The notes: a model not told the origin generated them from the letters alone. A DNA stretch of 64,000 bases from Coenobita brevimanus (GCA_032717465.1 CM064632.1:23881965-23945964), one strand, 5' to 3'. Positions 9,525 to 21,565 are shown, numbered from the stretch's first letter. Numbers and translations: made by a program.

Positions 9525-10586
9525 AGGTGGCTGTTGTGTATATGTATGCAATGACTTATCTTGCTCTCGTGTTCCTGAACTTGATTCTTCTAATTTCTCT
9601 ACTCTCCGGCTTCGGCTTTCCTGTCATTCTCTGACTAAATATATCTGCGCTGTTTACTTATCTCCTAAATCTACTGACTATGAAAAATTCTTTGACTATC
9701 TTACTTCTACGATGGAATAAATTCTATCCATTTCTCCTTTCTCTGAAATCTCCATTCTGGGAGATTTCAATGTTCACCACACCTCTAGGGCTCTCCTCTC
9801 CTTTCACTGATCCACCTGGTGAACAAGCCTACACCTTTTCTATCCTTAATGACCTATAGCAGCTTGTACAGCACCCTACCCGTATCCCTGCCCTGACCGC
9901 CTTGCAGAGAGCTCCAACATACTTGACCTCTTCCTAACAACTAATCCTTCTGCTCATGCTGTTAATCTTTCCTCTCCGTTGGGCTCCTCCGATCACAACC
10001 TAATTACCTTGACCTGTCCTATCACTCCGGTGCAGCCTGTGGACCCCCCAAAGAAACATCGACTGTGGCACTTTGGAGCTCTGGATTGGGTGGCCCTCAG
10101 GCAGTACTTCTTTGATTTTCTCTGGAATGATTATTGCTTCCATGGCCGGAAGCCATCTGCGTGTGCCTTGCTCATTACGGAGGTTATTCTCTCAGGCATG
10201 GAAGCATACATTCCCTACTCATACCCTCTGACTAATGCAAGAAAGCCTTGGTTTAATCACACTTGTTCTAATGCTGTCCGCAACAAGGTACCAGAGCCAA
10301 CCCATCCCTGAATCACATCATGTTTATGTTTCTGTCCAGAATCGTGCTAAGTCTATTCTTCGCTCTGCTAAAAATAATTTCAGCCATACTAAATGCTCTT
10401 AACTCTCCAAATGGAATTCTTCCCGCTCCTTCTGGCACCTTGCCAAAAACCTTTCTAACAACTTAACCTCACCATCCTTCCCTCCTCTTTTCTACTCTGA
10501 TGGCTCCGTAGCTATTTCTTCTACTGATAAAGCAGATCTATTCGCTCAAACTTTCTCCTCTAATTCCAACGTAGACGATTCCGGTG
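9525..10586 (+). mobile_element. LINE-B (CR1/Jockey-like), endonuclease part
   Basis: Similarity to the near-complete LINE-B at 38155-41460 begins near 9525 and runs collinearly up to the RTE insertion at 10587. The element continues at 12195-12800 and 13161-14252. It is 5'-truncated and has many frameshifts. Confidence 0.85.
9525..10586 (+). pseudogene. LINE-B endonuclease (EEP) domain, decayed
   Basis: Open pieces at 9525-9720 and 9979-10311, with other frames between, match the minus-strand LINE-B protein. Features include [16 protein letters not shown] and, later, the catalytic-type SSDHNLITL motif of exonuclease-endonuclease-phosphatase enzymes at about 9990. The matching GDFN-type motif falls in a different frame near 9755-9775. 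Frameshifts and stops (for example near 9720 and 10311) rule out function. Confidence 0.8.
10572..10586. repeat. Target-site duplication, left, of RTE copy
   Basis: TAGACGATTCCGGTG is repeated exactly at 12195-12209. The uninterrupted minus-strand LINE-B has this 15-mer once (near 39849-39864), which proves the duplication. Confidence 0.95.
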
Positions 10587-12194
10587 ATCCAAGTATAAGT
10601 GGCTGGGGAATGGCTGGGAGAAGGAGGGAGGTGAGAAGACAGGAAGAAATCAGTAGGATAGAAGTTGTGGAAGCAATGAAGAAAGTTAAATTGGAGAAAG
10701 CCCCAGGAATTGATGGAGTGTGTGGTGAAATGTTGAAGCATGGGGGAGAGATAGTAGTAGAATGGATGTGGAAGTTGTGCAGATTGGCTTTGGAGGAAGG
10801 TAGAGTTCTGGAGGATTGGAAGTCAGGTAAAATTATTCCCTTGTACAAAGGAAAAGGGGAAAAAAAAAAGTGTGTGATAATCATAGAGGCATTTGTCTTC
10901 TTAGTATAATAGGAAAAGTGTATGGTAGGATACTTATTGACAGAGTTAGGGAAATAACAGAGGAATTAGTTGGAGAAGAACAGGAAGATGCCTTAGAAAG
11001 GGAAGAGGTTGTGTAGATCAGATATTCATTCTTAGATCTTTAGTGGAAAAGTTTCTTGAGAAGGGAAAGAAGTTGTATGCAGCTTTCATGGATTTGGAGA
11101 AAGCATATGACAGGGTGGATAGACAGGGATTGTGGAAAGTATTAAGAATATACGGAGTAGATGGAAAATTGTTCAATGCTGTGAAGAGTATATATGATGG
11201 TGCTAAGGTTGCAGTGCGTGTGGATGGTGTACTGAGTGAATTTTTCTCTTTGAAGGTTGGGTTGAAACTGGGATGTGTCATGATTCCATGGTTGTTCAAT
11301 CTGTACATGGATGGGGTAATAAAAGAGGTACAAGGTAGGGTAGTGGATGTTGGAGTGGCCATGGTGAGAGAGGGTAGTGTTTGGAAACTCCCTGTACTGT
11401 TGTTTGCAGATGATACTATGGTGTTCAGTGATGACAAAGGGGAGCTGCGAGGCTTGGTGGATGAGTTTAGGAGTGTGTGTAAGAAACGGAATCTAAAGGT
11501 GAATATAGGGAAGAGTAAAGTGATGGTCTTTGATAGAGGTGAAGTCAGTGAATGTACAGCGAGGTTGGATGGTGAGGAATTGGAAAATGTGAGTACGTTT
11601 AAGTACTTGGGTAGTGTGATGAGTAAGGATGGAGTGCTTAAAAGGGTACAGCAGGGAAGAAAGGTTGCTGGTTCCTTGAAAACAGAGATAAGAAACAGGG
11701 AAGTGAGCATGGAAGTGAAAAAGTTACTACATGACAGTATTGTGATACCGACTCTAACGTATGGAAGTGAAGCTTGGACGTTGTTGGAAGGGCACAAGTC
11801 AAGAGTGAGAGCAGTGGAAATGAGTTCTTTAAGAGGAGCCTGTGGAGTCACATGGAGAGGCAGGCTGACAAATGAGGACATAAAGGGGCATTGTGGTGTG
11901 GATGTGGATGTGATAGGAAGGGTAAGGAGGAATACGCTGAAGTGGTTTGGCCATGTGGAGAGGATGGAGGGCGAAAGACTGACGAAGAGAGTGTATGTGA
12001 GTGAGGTGGAGGGGGGAGAGGGAGGGGGAGGCCGAGTATGAGATGGAGGGATGGGGTGGAGAGGTATATAAGAGAGGGGGGTGTGAGTTGGAAGCAGGGC
12101 AGTGAAATGGTGGGGGACAGGGCGACGTGGAGGCTATTTGTTTGTGGCCACCCCGAACGAGATTGAGGCGTCTGGCAATAGATAGATAGATAGA
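10587..12194 (+). mobile_element. RTE-type LINE, 5'-truncated, inserted in LINE-B
   Basis: Starts within the endonuclease-RT linker (CAAGTATAAGTGG..., equivalent to about 44571 in the full copy) and ends in a (GATA)n tail. It is bracketed by a 15-bp target duplication. 5' truncation, tandem-repeat tail and target duplication are the signature of target-primed reverse transcription. Confidence 0.95.
10610..12041 (+). pseudogene. RTE reverse transcriptase, frameshifted
   Basis: Two frames: 10610-10909 (GKAPGIDG type block) and 11043-12041 (332 aa). The break is around an A-rich run at 10858-10870 and further damage up to 11040. The second frame holds AFMDLEKAYDRVD, a QGC box altered to LGC, the FADDT catalytic motif near 11406, and a C-terminal RWFGHVE-like block (KWFGHVERM). 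Compared with the 43433-46096 frame it lacks a few residues near 11637 (a short in-frame loss in the RDGTLGDEVRERVQQG region). Inactive. Confidence 0.9.
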
Positions 12195-12209
12195 TAGACG
12201 ATTCCGGTG
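12195..12209. repeat. Target-site duplication, right, of RTE copy
   Basis: Second copy of TAGACGATTCCGGTG; LINE-B sequence resumes with it. Confidence 0.95.
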
Positions 12210-12800
12210 CTGTTCGTCCATCACTTCCCCCCTCTGACTTCCTCATGGCTGACATTAAAATTTCTTCAGCTGATGTATTTTCTGCCATCACTGGCCTTAA
12301 TACTAACAATGCATACGGGCCTGATGGAGTCCCTCCTGTTGTCTTCAAGAACTGTGCTTCTGTGCATACACCCTGCCTAGGTAAACTCTTTCACCTTTGT
12401 CTTTCAATTTGTACCTTTCCTTCTTTGCTGGAAGTTTGCTCTCATTCAGCCAGTCACAAAGAAGGGTGACCATTTCCAACCCTCTAACTATCGTCCAGTT
12501 GCTTTAACATCCCGTGTCTCAAAAGTTTTCGAGTTAATTCTTAACAGAAAAATTTTAAAGCATCTCTCCTATCACAACCTTCTTTCTGATCGTCAGTATG
12601 GGTTCCGTCAGGGATGCTTCACTAGCGATCTTCTCACCTACCTTTCAGACTCCTGGTCATCCTCCTTTCAGGACTTTGGCGAAAGTTTTGCCATTGCACT
12701 TGGCATCTCAAAGGCTTTCGATCGAGTCTGGCATAAATCTTTATTTTCCAAACTGTCCTCTTACGGTTTCTATCCTTCTATCTGTGCCTTCATCTATAGA
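12195..12800 (+). mobile_element. LINE-B, first half of RT
   Basis: Continues LINE-B from 10586. Matches the start of the RT frame at 39808 (MADIK.SSADVFSAITGLNTN) through the AFDRVWH region at about 12715-12735. Frames are broken at 12469 and elsewhere. A SINE interrupts it at 12801. Confidence 0.9.
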
Positions 12801-13125
12801 GGGATGCGCTGGCTCAATCAGTAGAGAGGTGGCCTACAGACCTACCGGACCCAGGTTCAAATCCTGGCTGGGGCAGGGAACAGTTTAAGGATTTGAATTT
12901 CATAAAAAGCAGACTTTACTGATCTACCAGAAGACCCGCCGACATGTCGTAAAAATACCCTCGCTAATACCAATACACCAGTCCTGTATGAGACAGCCCT
13001 AGCATGTATTCAATATGGACGGTGGGTGTTAGCGCCGAAGTGGTGACATGTAGAGGTGTATGATATGTAGGAGGACTACTGGGCCTTGGAAGCAGGCTGT
13101 GAAGCCTATGCCCAGACTCGAGCAC

Positions 13126-13160
<35 letters not shown>
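12801..13160 (+). mobile_element. SINE-1, tRNA-derived, full-length
   Basis: The head resembles a tRNA: an A-box-like GGCTCAATCAGTAGAGA near 12811 and a B-box GGTTCAAATCC near 12853, in Pol III promoter spacing. A body of about 270 bp shared with 37470-37817 follows, then a poly(A) tail of about 30. It lies in LINE-B between CATCTATAG and CTTCCTTTCTGG, which are adjacent in the intact copy. A target duplication is not clear. Confidence 0.9.
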
Positions 13161-13162
<2 letters not shown>

Positions 13163-14252
13163 TCCTTTCTGGCCATTCTACTGTATAACCGCTGTTGTAG
13201 ACGGCCATCGTTCTTCTCCTAGATCTATCAACAGTGGTGTTCCTCAGGGCTCTGTCCTATCACCTTTTATTCATCAATGACTTTCTAAGCTGTACATCTA
13301 ACCCTATCCACTCGTACACTGGTGATTCCACCCTTCACCTTTCCATTAGGTTCTCACAACATCCATCTCAGCAGTTACTTCAACAAACAAGGGATGATGC
13401 TATGGCACACCTAATGTCTGACTTGGCTCGTATCTCTGACTGGGGTAAAAATAATCTTACTGTTTTTAATGCATCAAAAACTCAGTTTTTACACCTGTCA
13501 ACCCGACACAATCTTCCCCAGGAGTACCCACTAATGTTTAATAATATCAAGCTCAATCATGCATCATCCTTGAACATGCTTGGGGTTTCATTCACTCGGG
13601 ACTTCTCTTGGAAAGATCCTATTGCATCTCTTGTAAAATCTGCTTCCACGAGATTGGGTGTGCTAAGCTGACTGCGTACCTTCTTTACCCCTGCACAATT
13701 GTTGACTCTATACAGGAGTTTTATTCGCCCCTGTGTGGAGTACAACTCTCATGTGTGGGGAGGATCCCCACATACAGCTCTTCTCAATTGGGTGGAGTCA
13801 AAGGCTTGTCGTCTCATTAACTCGCCTCCTCTTACTGGCTCCCTTCAACCTCTGTCTCTTCTCCGCAATGTTGCATCTTTATCTCTTTTCTATTGCTACT
13901 TCCATGGTCACTGTTCCTCTGAACTGTCTCCTTGCATCCCTCCACCTCTACGACGAGTGCGTAGCACCCGTCTAGCAACAAACTCTCATCCTTTTTCTGT
14001 CCAACGCTCTAATGCAAGAGTTAACCGTTACTCCCAGGCCTTCATTTATGCAACAGGTCATCTCTGGAACTGTCTCCCTCTGTCTGTATTTCCTATTTCC
14101 TATGATCTCCAATCTTTCAAACGCAGTATGTCCAGGTATCTCGAAATGAACAGATCTTGAATTTGGCTCTCTTTTGTTTTGTTTTTTTCTTGGAAGGAAC
14201 GGTCTGCGGGCTCCTGGTCTTTGGTTCCTTCTTTCTTGCATAAAAAAAAGAC
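13161..14252 (+). mobile_element. LINE-B, RT C-terminal half and 3' end
   Basis: Resumes after the SINE. Frames 13234-13671, 13608-13820 and 13699-14160 together match the minus-strand LINE-B protein. They cover the GVPQGS box, a YADDS site altered here to YTGDS, LGVSF..DFSWKD, YVEYNSHVWGGSP-like, and the final SFKRS.SRYLEMN.S. The 3' UTR ends in GCATAAAAAAAA near 14250. The loss of the Asp pair shows the copy is dead. Confidence 0.9.
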
Positions 14253-14270
14253 TATCCAGGTGTAATGTGT

Positions 14271-14305
14271 TGCATAAATCGCTAAGTAAGAGCTGTTAAG
14301 CATTA
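14271..14305 (+). repeat. Dispersed ATAAATCGCTAAG motif
   Basis: CATAAATCGCTAAGTAAGAG...TGTTAAGC. The same phrase (AATAAATCRCTAAGGAAGAG.TGTTAGG) recurs near 19889, 35167, 55948, 59068, 59140 and 60058. It is probably a fragment of an unidentified repeat family. Confidence 0.5.
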
Positions 14306-14378
14306 TCTAAACCCCAAACTACGGTATCTATTTCTGTCTTTCCATTTTTAATGTCTCAATACTATATATTCCTACATA

Positions 14379-14380
<2 letters not shown>

Positions 14381-14450
<70 letters not shown>
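14381..14450. repeat. (CT)n microsatellite
   Basis: About 70 bp of CT. Confidence 0.95.
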
Positions 14451-14454
<4 letters not shown>

Positions 14455-14603
14455 ACCAGCACGCCATGTATTGAGTCGCCAGAGTATATACGCGCAGACC
14501 CCAACATAAATAAGAGAGTTGTGACGCAGTCGAGGCTCGTATCGGAAAATGATATATGAAAAATTCTCTCCGGGTCAAAGGGATGGTTTGGGAGTGGTAT
14601 TGC

Positions 14604-14605
<2 letters not shown>

Positions 14606-14641
<36 letters not shown>
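14606..14641. repeat. (GA)n microsatellite
   Basis: Pure GA run. Confidence 0.95.
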
Positions 14642-14644
<3 letters not shown>

Positions 14645-14881
14645 ACCAGGAGGAAAACACTAATGGATAGATTGTCCTCCCCCCTCCACCACCACACACA
14701 TACATCTTCCTCCTCTCGATTTCTCTCTGCACTTCGTCTTTATTTGTTTTCACTTCCCTCTCGCTCCCTCCCTCCCTATCTTTTCCTTCCCTCTTTGGAG
14801 ACAGAGAGAGGGAAGAGATAGGAAGAGGAGGAACAAGGAAACAAGCAAAGACGAGGTTCAGGGAAATCGCGAGAAGAGGGA

Positions 14882-15020
<139 letters not shown>

Positions 15021-15082
15021 GGTAGAAAAGGGAGAATCATCCACCTTTCATCACAGTTTTCCATATGGTTGGAAAAAAAAAT

Positions 15083-15084
<2 letters not shown>

Positions 15085-15142
<58 letters not shown>
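15085..15142. repeat. (CT)n microsatellite
   Basis: About 58 bp of CT, only about 70 bp from the preceding TG tract. Confidence 0.95.
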
Positions 15143-15148
<6 letters not shown>

Positions 15149-15239
15149 AGTGACCTTATGTTTTAATGTCACTACCCCGACTCTCTGGTTAGCACACCTT
15201 TAAGGCCATTTTCGTTTTTAATTAATATTGTGATGGTCC

Positions 15240-15354
15240 TAATTATTATTATTATTATTATTATTTAGTGCTACGATATATTAGTCACTATCGTCATCGT
15301 CAGTAGTAGTAGTAGTAGTAGTAGCAGCAGCATTAGTAGTTGTAGTAGTAGTAG
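15240..15354. repeat. ATT and AGT/AGC trinucleotide runs
   Basis: (ATT)n at about 15240-15265 and (AGT)n with AGC variants at about 15303-15354. Confidence 0.85.
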
Positions 15355-15429
15355 TATCTGAAAGTGTTGGTGTTGGAAGTTTCACTGAGGTAGGTGAGGA
15401 ACCATTCCAATCACAAGGGAATAATTATA

Positions 15430-16420
15430 TTACCAGTGGTGATGGGGTACTGGCAGTGTTGTGGTGGTGGCGTTGGTGGTGTGGTAATGGTGTGGTGTGG
15501 GGGAGTAGGTGTAGTGGTGTGGTGGAGTAGATGTCGTGAATGAGGTAGGGTACATGTGATGAGTGTGGTGATATTGTGATGGGCTGTGGTGAGGGTGGTG
15601 GTTGTAATGGTGGTGGTGTGGCGCAAATAAGAGTTAGAGCGACGGTGTACTGGAAATGTGGTGAGTTGTGGTGGTGGTAGGGTGGTGGGCTGTGGTGGTG
15701 GTAGTGTGGTGGGTTGTGGTGGCGATGGCTGTGTAACAGACTCGATGTGGTGTTGGTGGTGCGGTAGGTTGTGGTGGTGGTAGTTGTGATGTAGAAGACT
15801 AAATGTGGTGTTGGTAGTGTGGAGGGTTGTGGTGGTGGTTGCTGTGGTGTAAGCTTGACTGCGTGTGGTGTTGCTAGTGTGGTGGGTTGTGGTGGTGGTG
15901 GCAGTTCTGTAGTAAATTGCGTGTGGTGTTGGTTGTGTGGTGGGTTGTGGTGATGGTGTTCGTCATGTGGTAGGTTGTGGTGGTGCGGTTGGGTGTGGTC
16001 TTGTGCAGTCGTTTGACCGATGATTTTTGACGTACAGACATTCAGCCGATGGATGGATGATGACAGAACGATGATTTGACCGAGAGACGTTATGACTTAC
16101 AGGAACTTTCGCCAACATGACGTTAAGCCGATCGGACGGCTGGCTGAAGGAAACTATTTTGTGGTGGTGGTGGTGGTGATGGTTATATAGTTACGATGGT
16201 TGAATCTGGTGGAGTATGGTCAAGAGGGTGTTGTGGTGGTGATGGTTACTGGAGTGATGGAGTGAGGGTGTGGTCAAAATTCTGTTGTGACTGTGGTGGT
16301 GGTGGTGATAGTACTTGGTGTGGTGGGATGTGGATTTTTGTGATGAACGTGTTGTGGCTGTGGTGGTGGTGATGGTGTTTGGTGTGGTGGAGATCTGATA
16401 AATCTGTGGTATGGATAACG
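15430..16420. repeat. GT-rich degenerate minisatellite
   Basis: About 1 kb dominated by GTGGTG. A loose 55-75 bp phrase recurs: GTGTGGTGTTGGT, then GTGGTGGGTTGTGGTGGTGG. A non-repeat stretch (16010-16150) interrupts it. Strong strand asymmetry (almost no C on the plus strand). Open frames across it are by-products. Confidence 0.8.
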
Positions 16421-17271
16421 AGGGTGATGAATTATTCTCTAGATCGTAGGATGGTTTTGGCAATTGGTCGTTATAACATTTGTTGTCGACCACTCAAATT
16501 ATGGATCAGATTTCGCTTTATAAAGTGAACATGGTTCTTACTCTCAGTTCTATACATATATAATAAATGAGAAATACATGAAGTATATTTCGAGGGATAA
16601 AAATCAACAATATATAAAAAGAACAAAAAGTTATACAATGGCAATGCCATTCCAGTGGGGGTAATATTCAGAGGCTATTCAGACTAGGGGGTGCAGAATA
16701 CACCCAGATTTCTGCCATTCGATAAGCAGTGGAAAGAAAATTGGCTGTCAAACCAGCCCACTTTGGTATCACGAAATATGGAAGTTGCCAAGTGGAAGGG
16801 CCATTGTGGAAAATATTCTCGTCGTTTTGGGAGGCTGCCTAACACATCTTCCTCATGAGTTTATTTCTGTATATGGCACATCAACACTCTCAGGCTCCTA
16901 TACCCACTCATAAAAGAATAAAATTAAACTCTTCATTCCGGTGACGTAATATTTTAGTTTGTTCCTGCTGGTTTCGGACGCTTTAATTCAACTTAGGAGA
17001 GAATTTTCGAACTGAAGGGGGGGGGATAGAAATAGCCTGAATCAACCCCTTGCACAGTAAAGGTGAATGAAACAGTTTAAAAAGTTTTCGGGTGGTCAGA
17101 TAATCAAAAATGAAAAACACGTAATCGCAGGGAAGGGGTTAAGAGGATGGATGAAAATACCTGCTATCTCATTTTGCGAAGCAAGGATAAGTGTCATATT
17201 GTTGCCTCTCCCTTCCCCCCATCCATCCTACTCATCCCATCCCCTTTCAACCATAACTACAGGTTTTTCAC
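16421..17271. other. Unique-looking DNA, no gene seen
   Basis: No coding frame with recognisable domains, no tRNA fold and no obvious repeat apart from a short G run near 17018. Confidence 0.5.
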
Positions 17272-17365
17272 GTTAACTTGGCCCAGATTTTCGTTCTTCT
17301 GTAGTTTATTTCATGTAACTCTGTGGCAGAAAAACAATATGCTATGGCTCTACTGTTATAAAAGA
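17272..17365 (+). repeat. Dispersed 200-bp repeat (DR200), left half
   Basis: TTAACTTGGCCCAGATTTTCGT...TTTATTTCATGTAACTCTGTGGCAGAAAAAC matches DR200 at 34442, 48035, 51350 and 58860. The right half appears at 17985-18110. About 620 bp of other DNA lies between. Confidence 0.65.
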
Positions 17366-17984
17366 GACTTTGTAGTTACTTGTAGTGGAGTTATATATAT
17401 ATTAGACTTGTGGACGAGCGGTTGTTATACTTGAGTAGCTTTGTGAGTAGATAATCGTCTTTTCTATTTGTCATGTAGTGACAGGAGAGGTAAAGAATAG
17501 TATGGGACTATTTTTATTTGTCTTGGAAATATTAACAAGTCTCTCACACAGAGCGAAGTATAAAGTAGAGTCCCGCTAGCTATCTCTCTGTCTCGCTCTC
17601 TCTGTCTCTCTCTCAAGTTGCTAAGCCCTTCTTCCTGCGACCTGTCTGTTCTATCGCTAGCTTCCTTCTGACTTCTCTTTCCTAAATTCTGGTGAAACAG
17701 GAGACGTATCACGTGTGTTCCTTGTGATTGGAAAGTTCTAGAAGCCTGTGTGTGAGTATGTGTGTATGTGTGTGTATGGTCAACAAGGCTTTGTTCACCT
17801 GGTGAATTGCTGACAACTAACTGCATCATCTCCTTACTGGCTACTTCGTAATCTGTCGTCAGCTTTTCCTCAGTGTAACTTGCAAGATCATTTCCCATTC
17901 CCAGGCTCGCATAGAGCTGTCTATCTATCTATTTATCTATCTATCTATTATGATTTGTGATTATAATATGGACTCCTAATACTA
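17366..17984. other. DNA splitting the DR200 repeat
   Basis: No gene seen. Contains a weak CTCTCTGTCTC stretch (17583-17614), a GTGTGTATG run (17745-17777) and a (CTAT)n run (17920-17948). The position suggests an insertion, but no target duplication could be identified. Confidence 0.4.
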
Positions 17985-18110
17985 CGTCCATTCCATAGCA
18001 TTTCTTCGCGACTAGCATCATAATTTAGTCTTAATCCAATGTTACAACTCAGCTATCAAGATGGAGAGATGGTAATATTAGGATAGATGGTGTAAAAAAA
18101 AAAAAAAGTT
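17985..18110 (+). repeat. Dispersed 200-bp repeat (DR200), right half
   Basis: CATAGCATTTCTTCGCGACTAGCATCATA...CAAGATGGAGAGATGGTAAT matches the right half of DR200. Confidence 0.65.
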
Positions 18111-18268
18111 AGAGCAGCCATAACCCCCTCCTGTGAATGACCTAACAGCTTTCAGGGGAGTTATCGGACGGGAATGAATATGATTAATTAGTAATGAAGG
18201 TAAAACAATTGCTGCTCTGTTTGACTTACCAATAAAGGTGTGTGAAAGGCAGAAGCTTCACCTAAGAC

Positions 18269-18690
18269 ATGCCATCCCTCAACACACCCCCAGATAGCAC
18301 ATGCCACCCCTCAACACACACCCACATAACACATGCCACCCCTCAACACACCCCCACATAACACATGCCATCCCTCAACACACCCCCACATAACACATGC
18401 CACCCCTCAACACACCCCCAAATAACACATGCCACCCCTCAACACACCCCCAGATGACACATGCCACCCCTCAACACACCCCCAGATAACACATGCTACC
18501 CCTCAACACACCCCCAGATAACACATGCCACCCCTCAACACACTCCCAGATAACACATGCCACCCCTCAACACACCCCCAGATAACACATGCCACCCCTC
18601 AACACACCCCCAGATAACACATGCCACCCCTCAACACACCCCCAGATAACACATGCCACCCTTCAACACTGCCCCAGATAAGAGATGCAG
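18269..18690. repeat. 32-bp minisatellite, 13 copies
   Basis: ATGCCACCCCTCAACACACC plus CCCAGATAACAC repeats with an exact 32-bp period (unit starts 18269, 18301, 18333 ... 18653). The last unit decays. Variants differ by one or two bases (GATA/CATA, CACC/CATC). Confidence 0.95.
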
Positions 18691-19229
18691 CCCTTAGCAC
18701 TCCCCATTCGCCGAACCCTCCCCACTCCTCCTGTGTGTGGCGTCATGGCTCCCAGGGGCGTTATCGGTCGTAAACAAAACGAGAAATTAAGCGGGGGTTG
18801 GGGCTGCGCATATTTGTGTTGGTGGAGCAATTAGGGTGAATGTGTAACGGAGCTGAAATGTTCCCAAACAAAGAGGGTCATATTACAAGTGCCTTTGAGA
18901 TTTCCTAACATCTATTTACTAATTGCAAGGTACATTTCAATATCATCTGCAGTGTTACTGGTGAAAATAACATCGATATTCAAACATAATAAATAGCACA
19001 CTAGAAAATGCTTCAAGATAAATAACAGACTAAAAAAAATCTTAGGTGTAATATGGCAGTCAAGAGGAACATCAGAGAGTGCAACACCCACGTCCACCAG
19101 TTGGTCTAATGGCTGAACACTTGACTTTACCCTGTGTTCTTGATCCACGACTAATTGCCTTAAAAAAATATATATATCTTTGTCTGACCCTTAACACTTC
19201 CACAGTCTGGATAAAATTACTGTAGATCA
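18691..19229. other. No gene seen
   Basis: AT-rich DNA. Frames of 76-78 aa on the minus strand (18912-19302) cross into the TGACCT repeat and show no domain. Confidence 0.45.
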
Positions 19230-19802
19230 AATATGATCTTGCTCTGCGACCTTGACCATTGACTTTTCCTTGTGACCTTGGAATTTGAATGACTGTTCTC
19301 AAATTCTTTTCCGTTTATTTTTGCCTTACCTTGAATTTTGCTCCAGCGTTTGCTCTCAATCGGATAAAAACTGAAGTCGATCTTGCCATGTGACCTTGAA
19401 CTCTGACCTATCGTTCTCAAAAACAACAGCTCAACCCATCAGATGATCCCCAAACCTTCCCTCAAAGTTAAGTTCAGATCAAACTGAAGTTGTTTTATTT
19501 TGTTCACAAACAGACACACAGGGTAACTTTAGCCTTGCCCTGTGACCTTGACCTTTGACTGATGGTTCCCAAAATTGAAACCCTTCTTTCTTGCATTACC
19601 CTCAGCCGTTCCTCAAAGTCTGGTCTAAACCGGACAATAACTTTTGTAAGGTGACCTTGCTTGGTCAAATTTTCACCTAGCCTCGTGACCCTGACTTTGA
19701 CCTAATTATTCTTAAAGCAACAGATCAACCAGCTGGCTGACCATCAACCTCCTCCCCCAGCCAGGCATGACTAAAATCGAGTGAAACTGACCTAGTTATT
19801 TG

Positions 19803-19810
<8 letters not shown>
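19230..19810. repeat. Degenerate tandem repeat of about 150 bp rich in TGACCT
   Basis: Four divergent units (marked by GTGACCTTGAACTCTGACCT near 19389, GTGACCTTGACCTTTGACT near 19540, GTGACCCTGACTTTGACCTA near 19685). Each is followed by a GTTCTCAAAA.CAACAG.TCAACC phrase and TCTGGTCTAAA.CGGA. Related units occur at 22430-22830 and 28035-28110. Confidence 0.75.

Positions 19811-19858
<48 letters not shown>
19805..19858. repeat. (CA)n microsatellite
   Basis: About 54 bp of CA. Confidence 0.95.
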
Positions 19859-19861
<3 letters not shown>

Positions 19862-20151
19862 CATCCACTCCCACTTTCCGTGCGTGGTTGTAATAAATTG
19901 CTAAGAAAAAATGTGTTCTGGTCTCAAATGTCGCCTATAATAGAACACTAAATCACCGGTAAACAGAACGACTCTCTCTTGCTTTAAAAATTACGAAGAA
20001 ATATTGAAGTGTACTGAAGCATAACCATCATTTACTGGAGGGTTTGTTAATATCCCACTCTCCCCTTGCCTGCAATTGGGAAGACTTTTTCCTCTGTAAC
20101 AATTTCTTACAACGTGGTAATTGCATTGCCCTTCCAACCGGAGTGAAGAAG

Positions 20152-20273
<122 letters not shown>

Positions 20274-20531
20274 GTAAGAGTGGTGTGACGTGAGTGCGTG
20301 TGTGTGTGTGTGGTTATGTGCCGTGATGATGGCGTGTGTAAGGGTGTGTAACGAGGGAGGGTGTGGATGTAGCTGTTTGCGTGGTCATGAGTGGTATGGC
20401 CCAGGTGGATAAGGAGGCATGGGTGTGGGTGCGGGTGGTTTGGCGCCAATGAGGGATATGAAAGTAGGTGTGAGTGAATATATATATGGTGATGATGTGG
20501 GTGTAAGGGTAACTAATGTGTAGGTGTGCGG

Positions 20532-21249
20532 TAAGGACACCATACGAGGCTCTACATCACCCCGTTATCTGGTTTTATGGTAACCACCCAGCGTGGTAAA
20601 TGGTTTTCTGAGTTACAGGATACCATTAGACATGCCAATCAGTGTAAAGCCACTTGAAGTGGAAACGAGATTAATAAAATGTGACTAGAAGGAAAGGGAG
20701 AAATAGGAAAAGAGGGCGACAGACAGCGGAAGAATGATAAAGTTGAAAGAAGAGTTAGGCAGCACTACATCAAGTGATGGGATGATGGTCACCTCACGGG
20801 TGTAGGTGTAGCTAATATGTAGGTGTGGCTGTGAACTCTGGGGTATGAACCAAGCCCCGTAACTTCCATCTGCTATTTGTCGGACCGTCCACCACCACCA
20901 TCATTACCGCCCCACCACCGAATAAAAATTCTGGAGTGCATATTCCCCCAATTCCAATAGTGCTCTCTCACGAGTTACGAGGCAGTTAAAGCCGTAAGTA
21001 TAGAGGAAGCAGTTATTGGTAATACTTTAGTGGGCAGGAAATGGCTGCAGCCCCAAGTATGAAATTCCCCTGCAGGGTGAGAAATGAAATCACACTTTCT
21101 TCCACTTTCCCGAGGTTCCAGAGTGGCTCCAGTAAGGGGTAAAAAGTACGGTGAATTATATCATCGTTAAGACTTTTACTGCCATGACGTATTTTATTGG
21201 CTAATTCTTGCAACCTCCAGACGATAGAATCTGGATTTGAAGATTTTTT
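20532..21249. other. No gene seen
   Basis: No recognisable coding or RNA feature. The minus-strand frame at 21013-21471 enters a LINE-B fragment only at its upstream end. Confidence 0.45.
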
Positions 21250-21565
21250 TGGGGGAGGGCGAGGGGGAAAGAAAGAATCAAGGGCTAGAAGCCCACAAAT
21301 TTGTTCTAAAAAAAGCATGGGGCCCAAATTCAAGATCCGTTCAAGGTACCTGAAAACACTGCATAAGGAAGACAGGGGGTCATAAGCAGAGGAAAATATA
21401 GACTGCGGAAGACATTCCAGAGTTGACTTGTTGCATACATGAAGACTAAAAGTACTGGTTAAATCTTGCATTAGAGAGCTGGACAGAAACGAGGAGAGAG
21501 CTTACTGCCAAACGGGTACGACGAGCCCGCTGTGATGCAGGAGAGGTGTAAGCAGACAGTTCCAG
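21250..21565 (-). mobile_element. LINE-B 3' fragment
   Basis: On the minus strand it matches the C-terminal RT region and 3' UTR of LINE-B (compare 38180-38490). The LAVSSLL.SVQLSNARFN.Y part at 21470-21530 corresponds to LAANSHPFSVQLSNARVN in the 38343-38921 frame. Highly decayed. Confidence 0.75.

Noticed and set aside
12801..12880. Possible functional tRNA gene
   Set aside because: The tRNA-like head is followed by a conserved body and poly(A) tail, repeated elsewhere: a SINE, not a tRNA gene.
18269..18690. CRISPR-like regular array
   Set aside because: Units are contiguous with no spacers, in a eukaryotic repeat context; a minisatellite.
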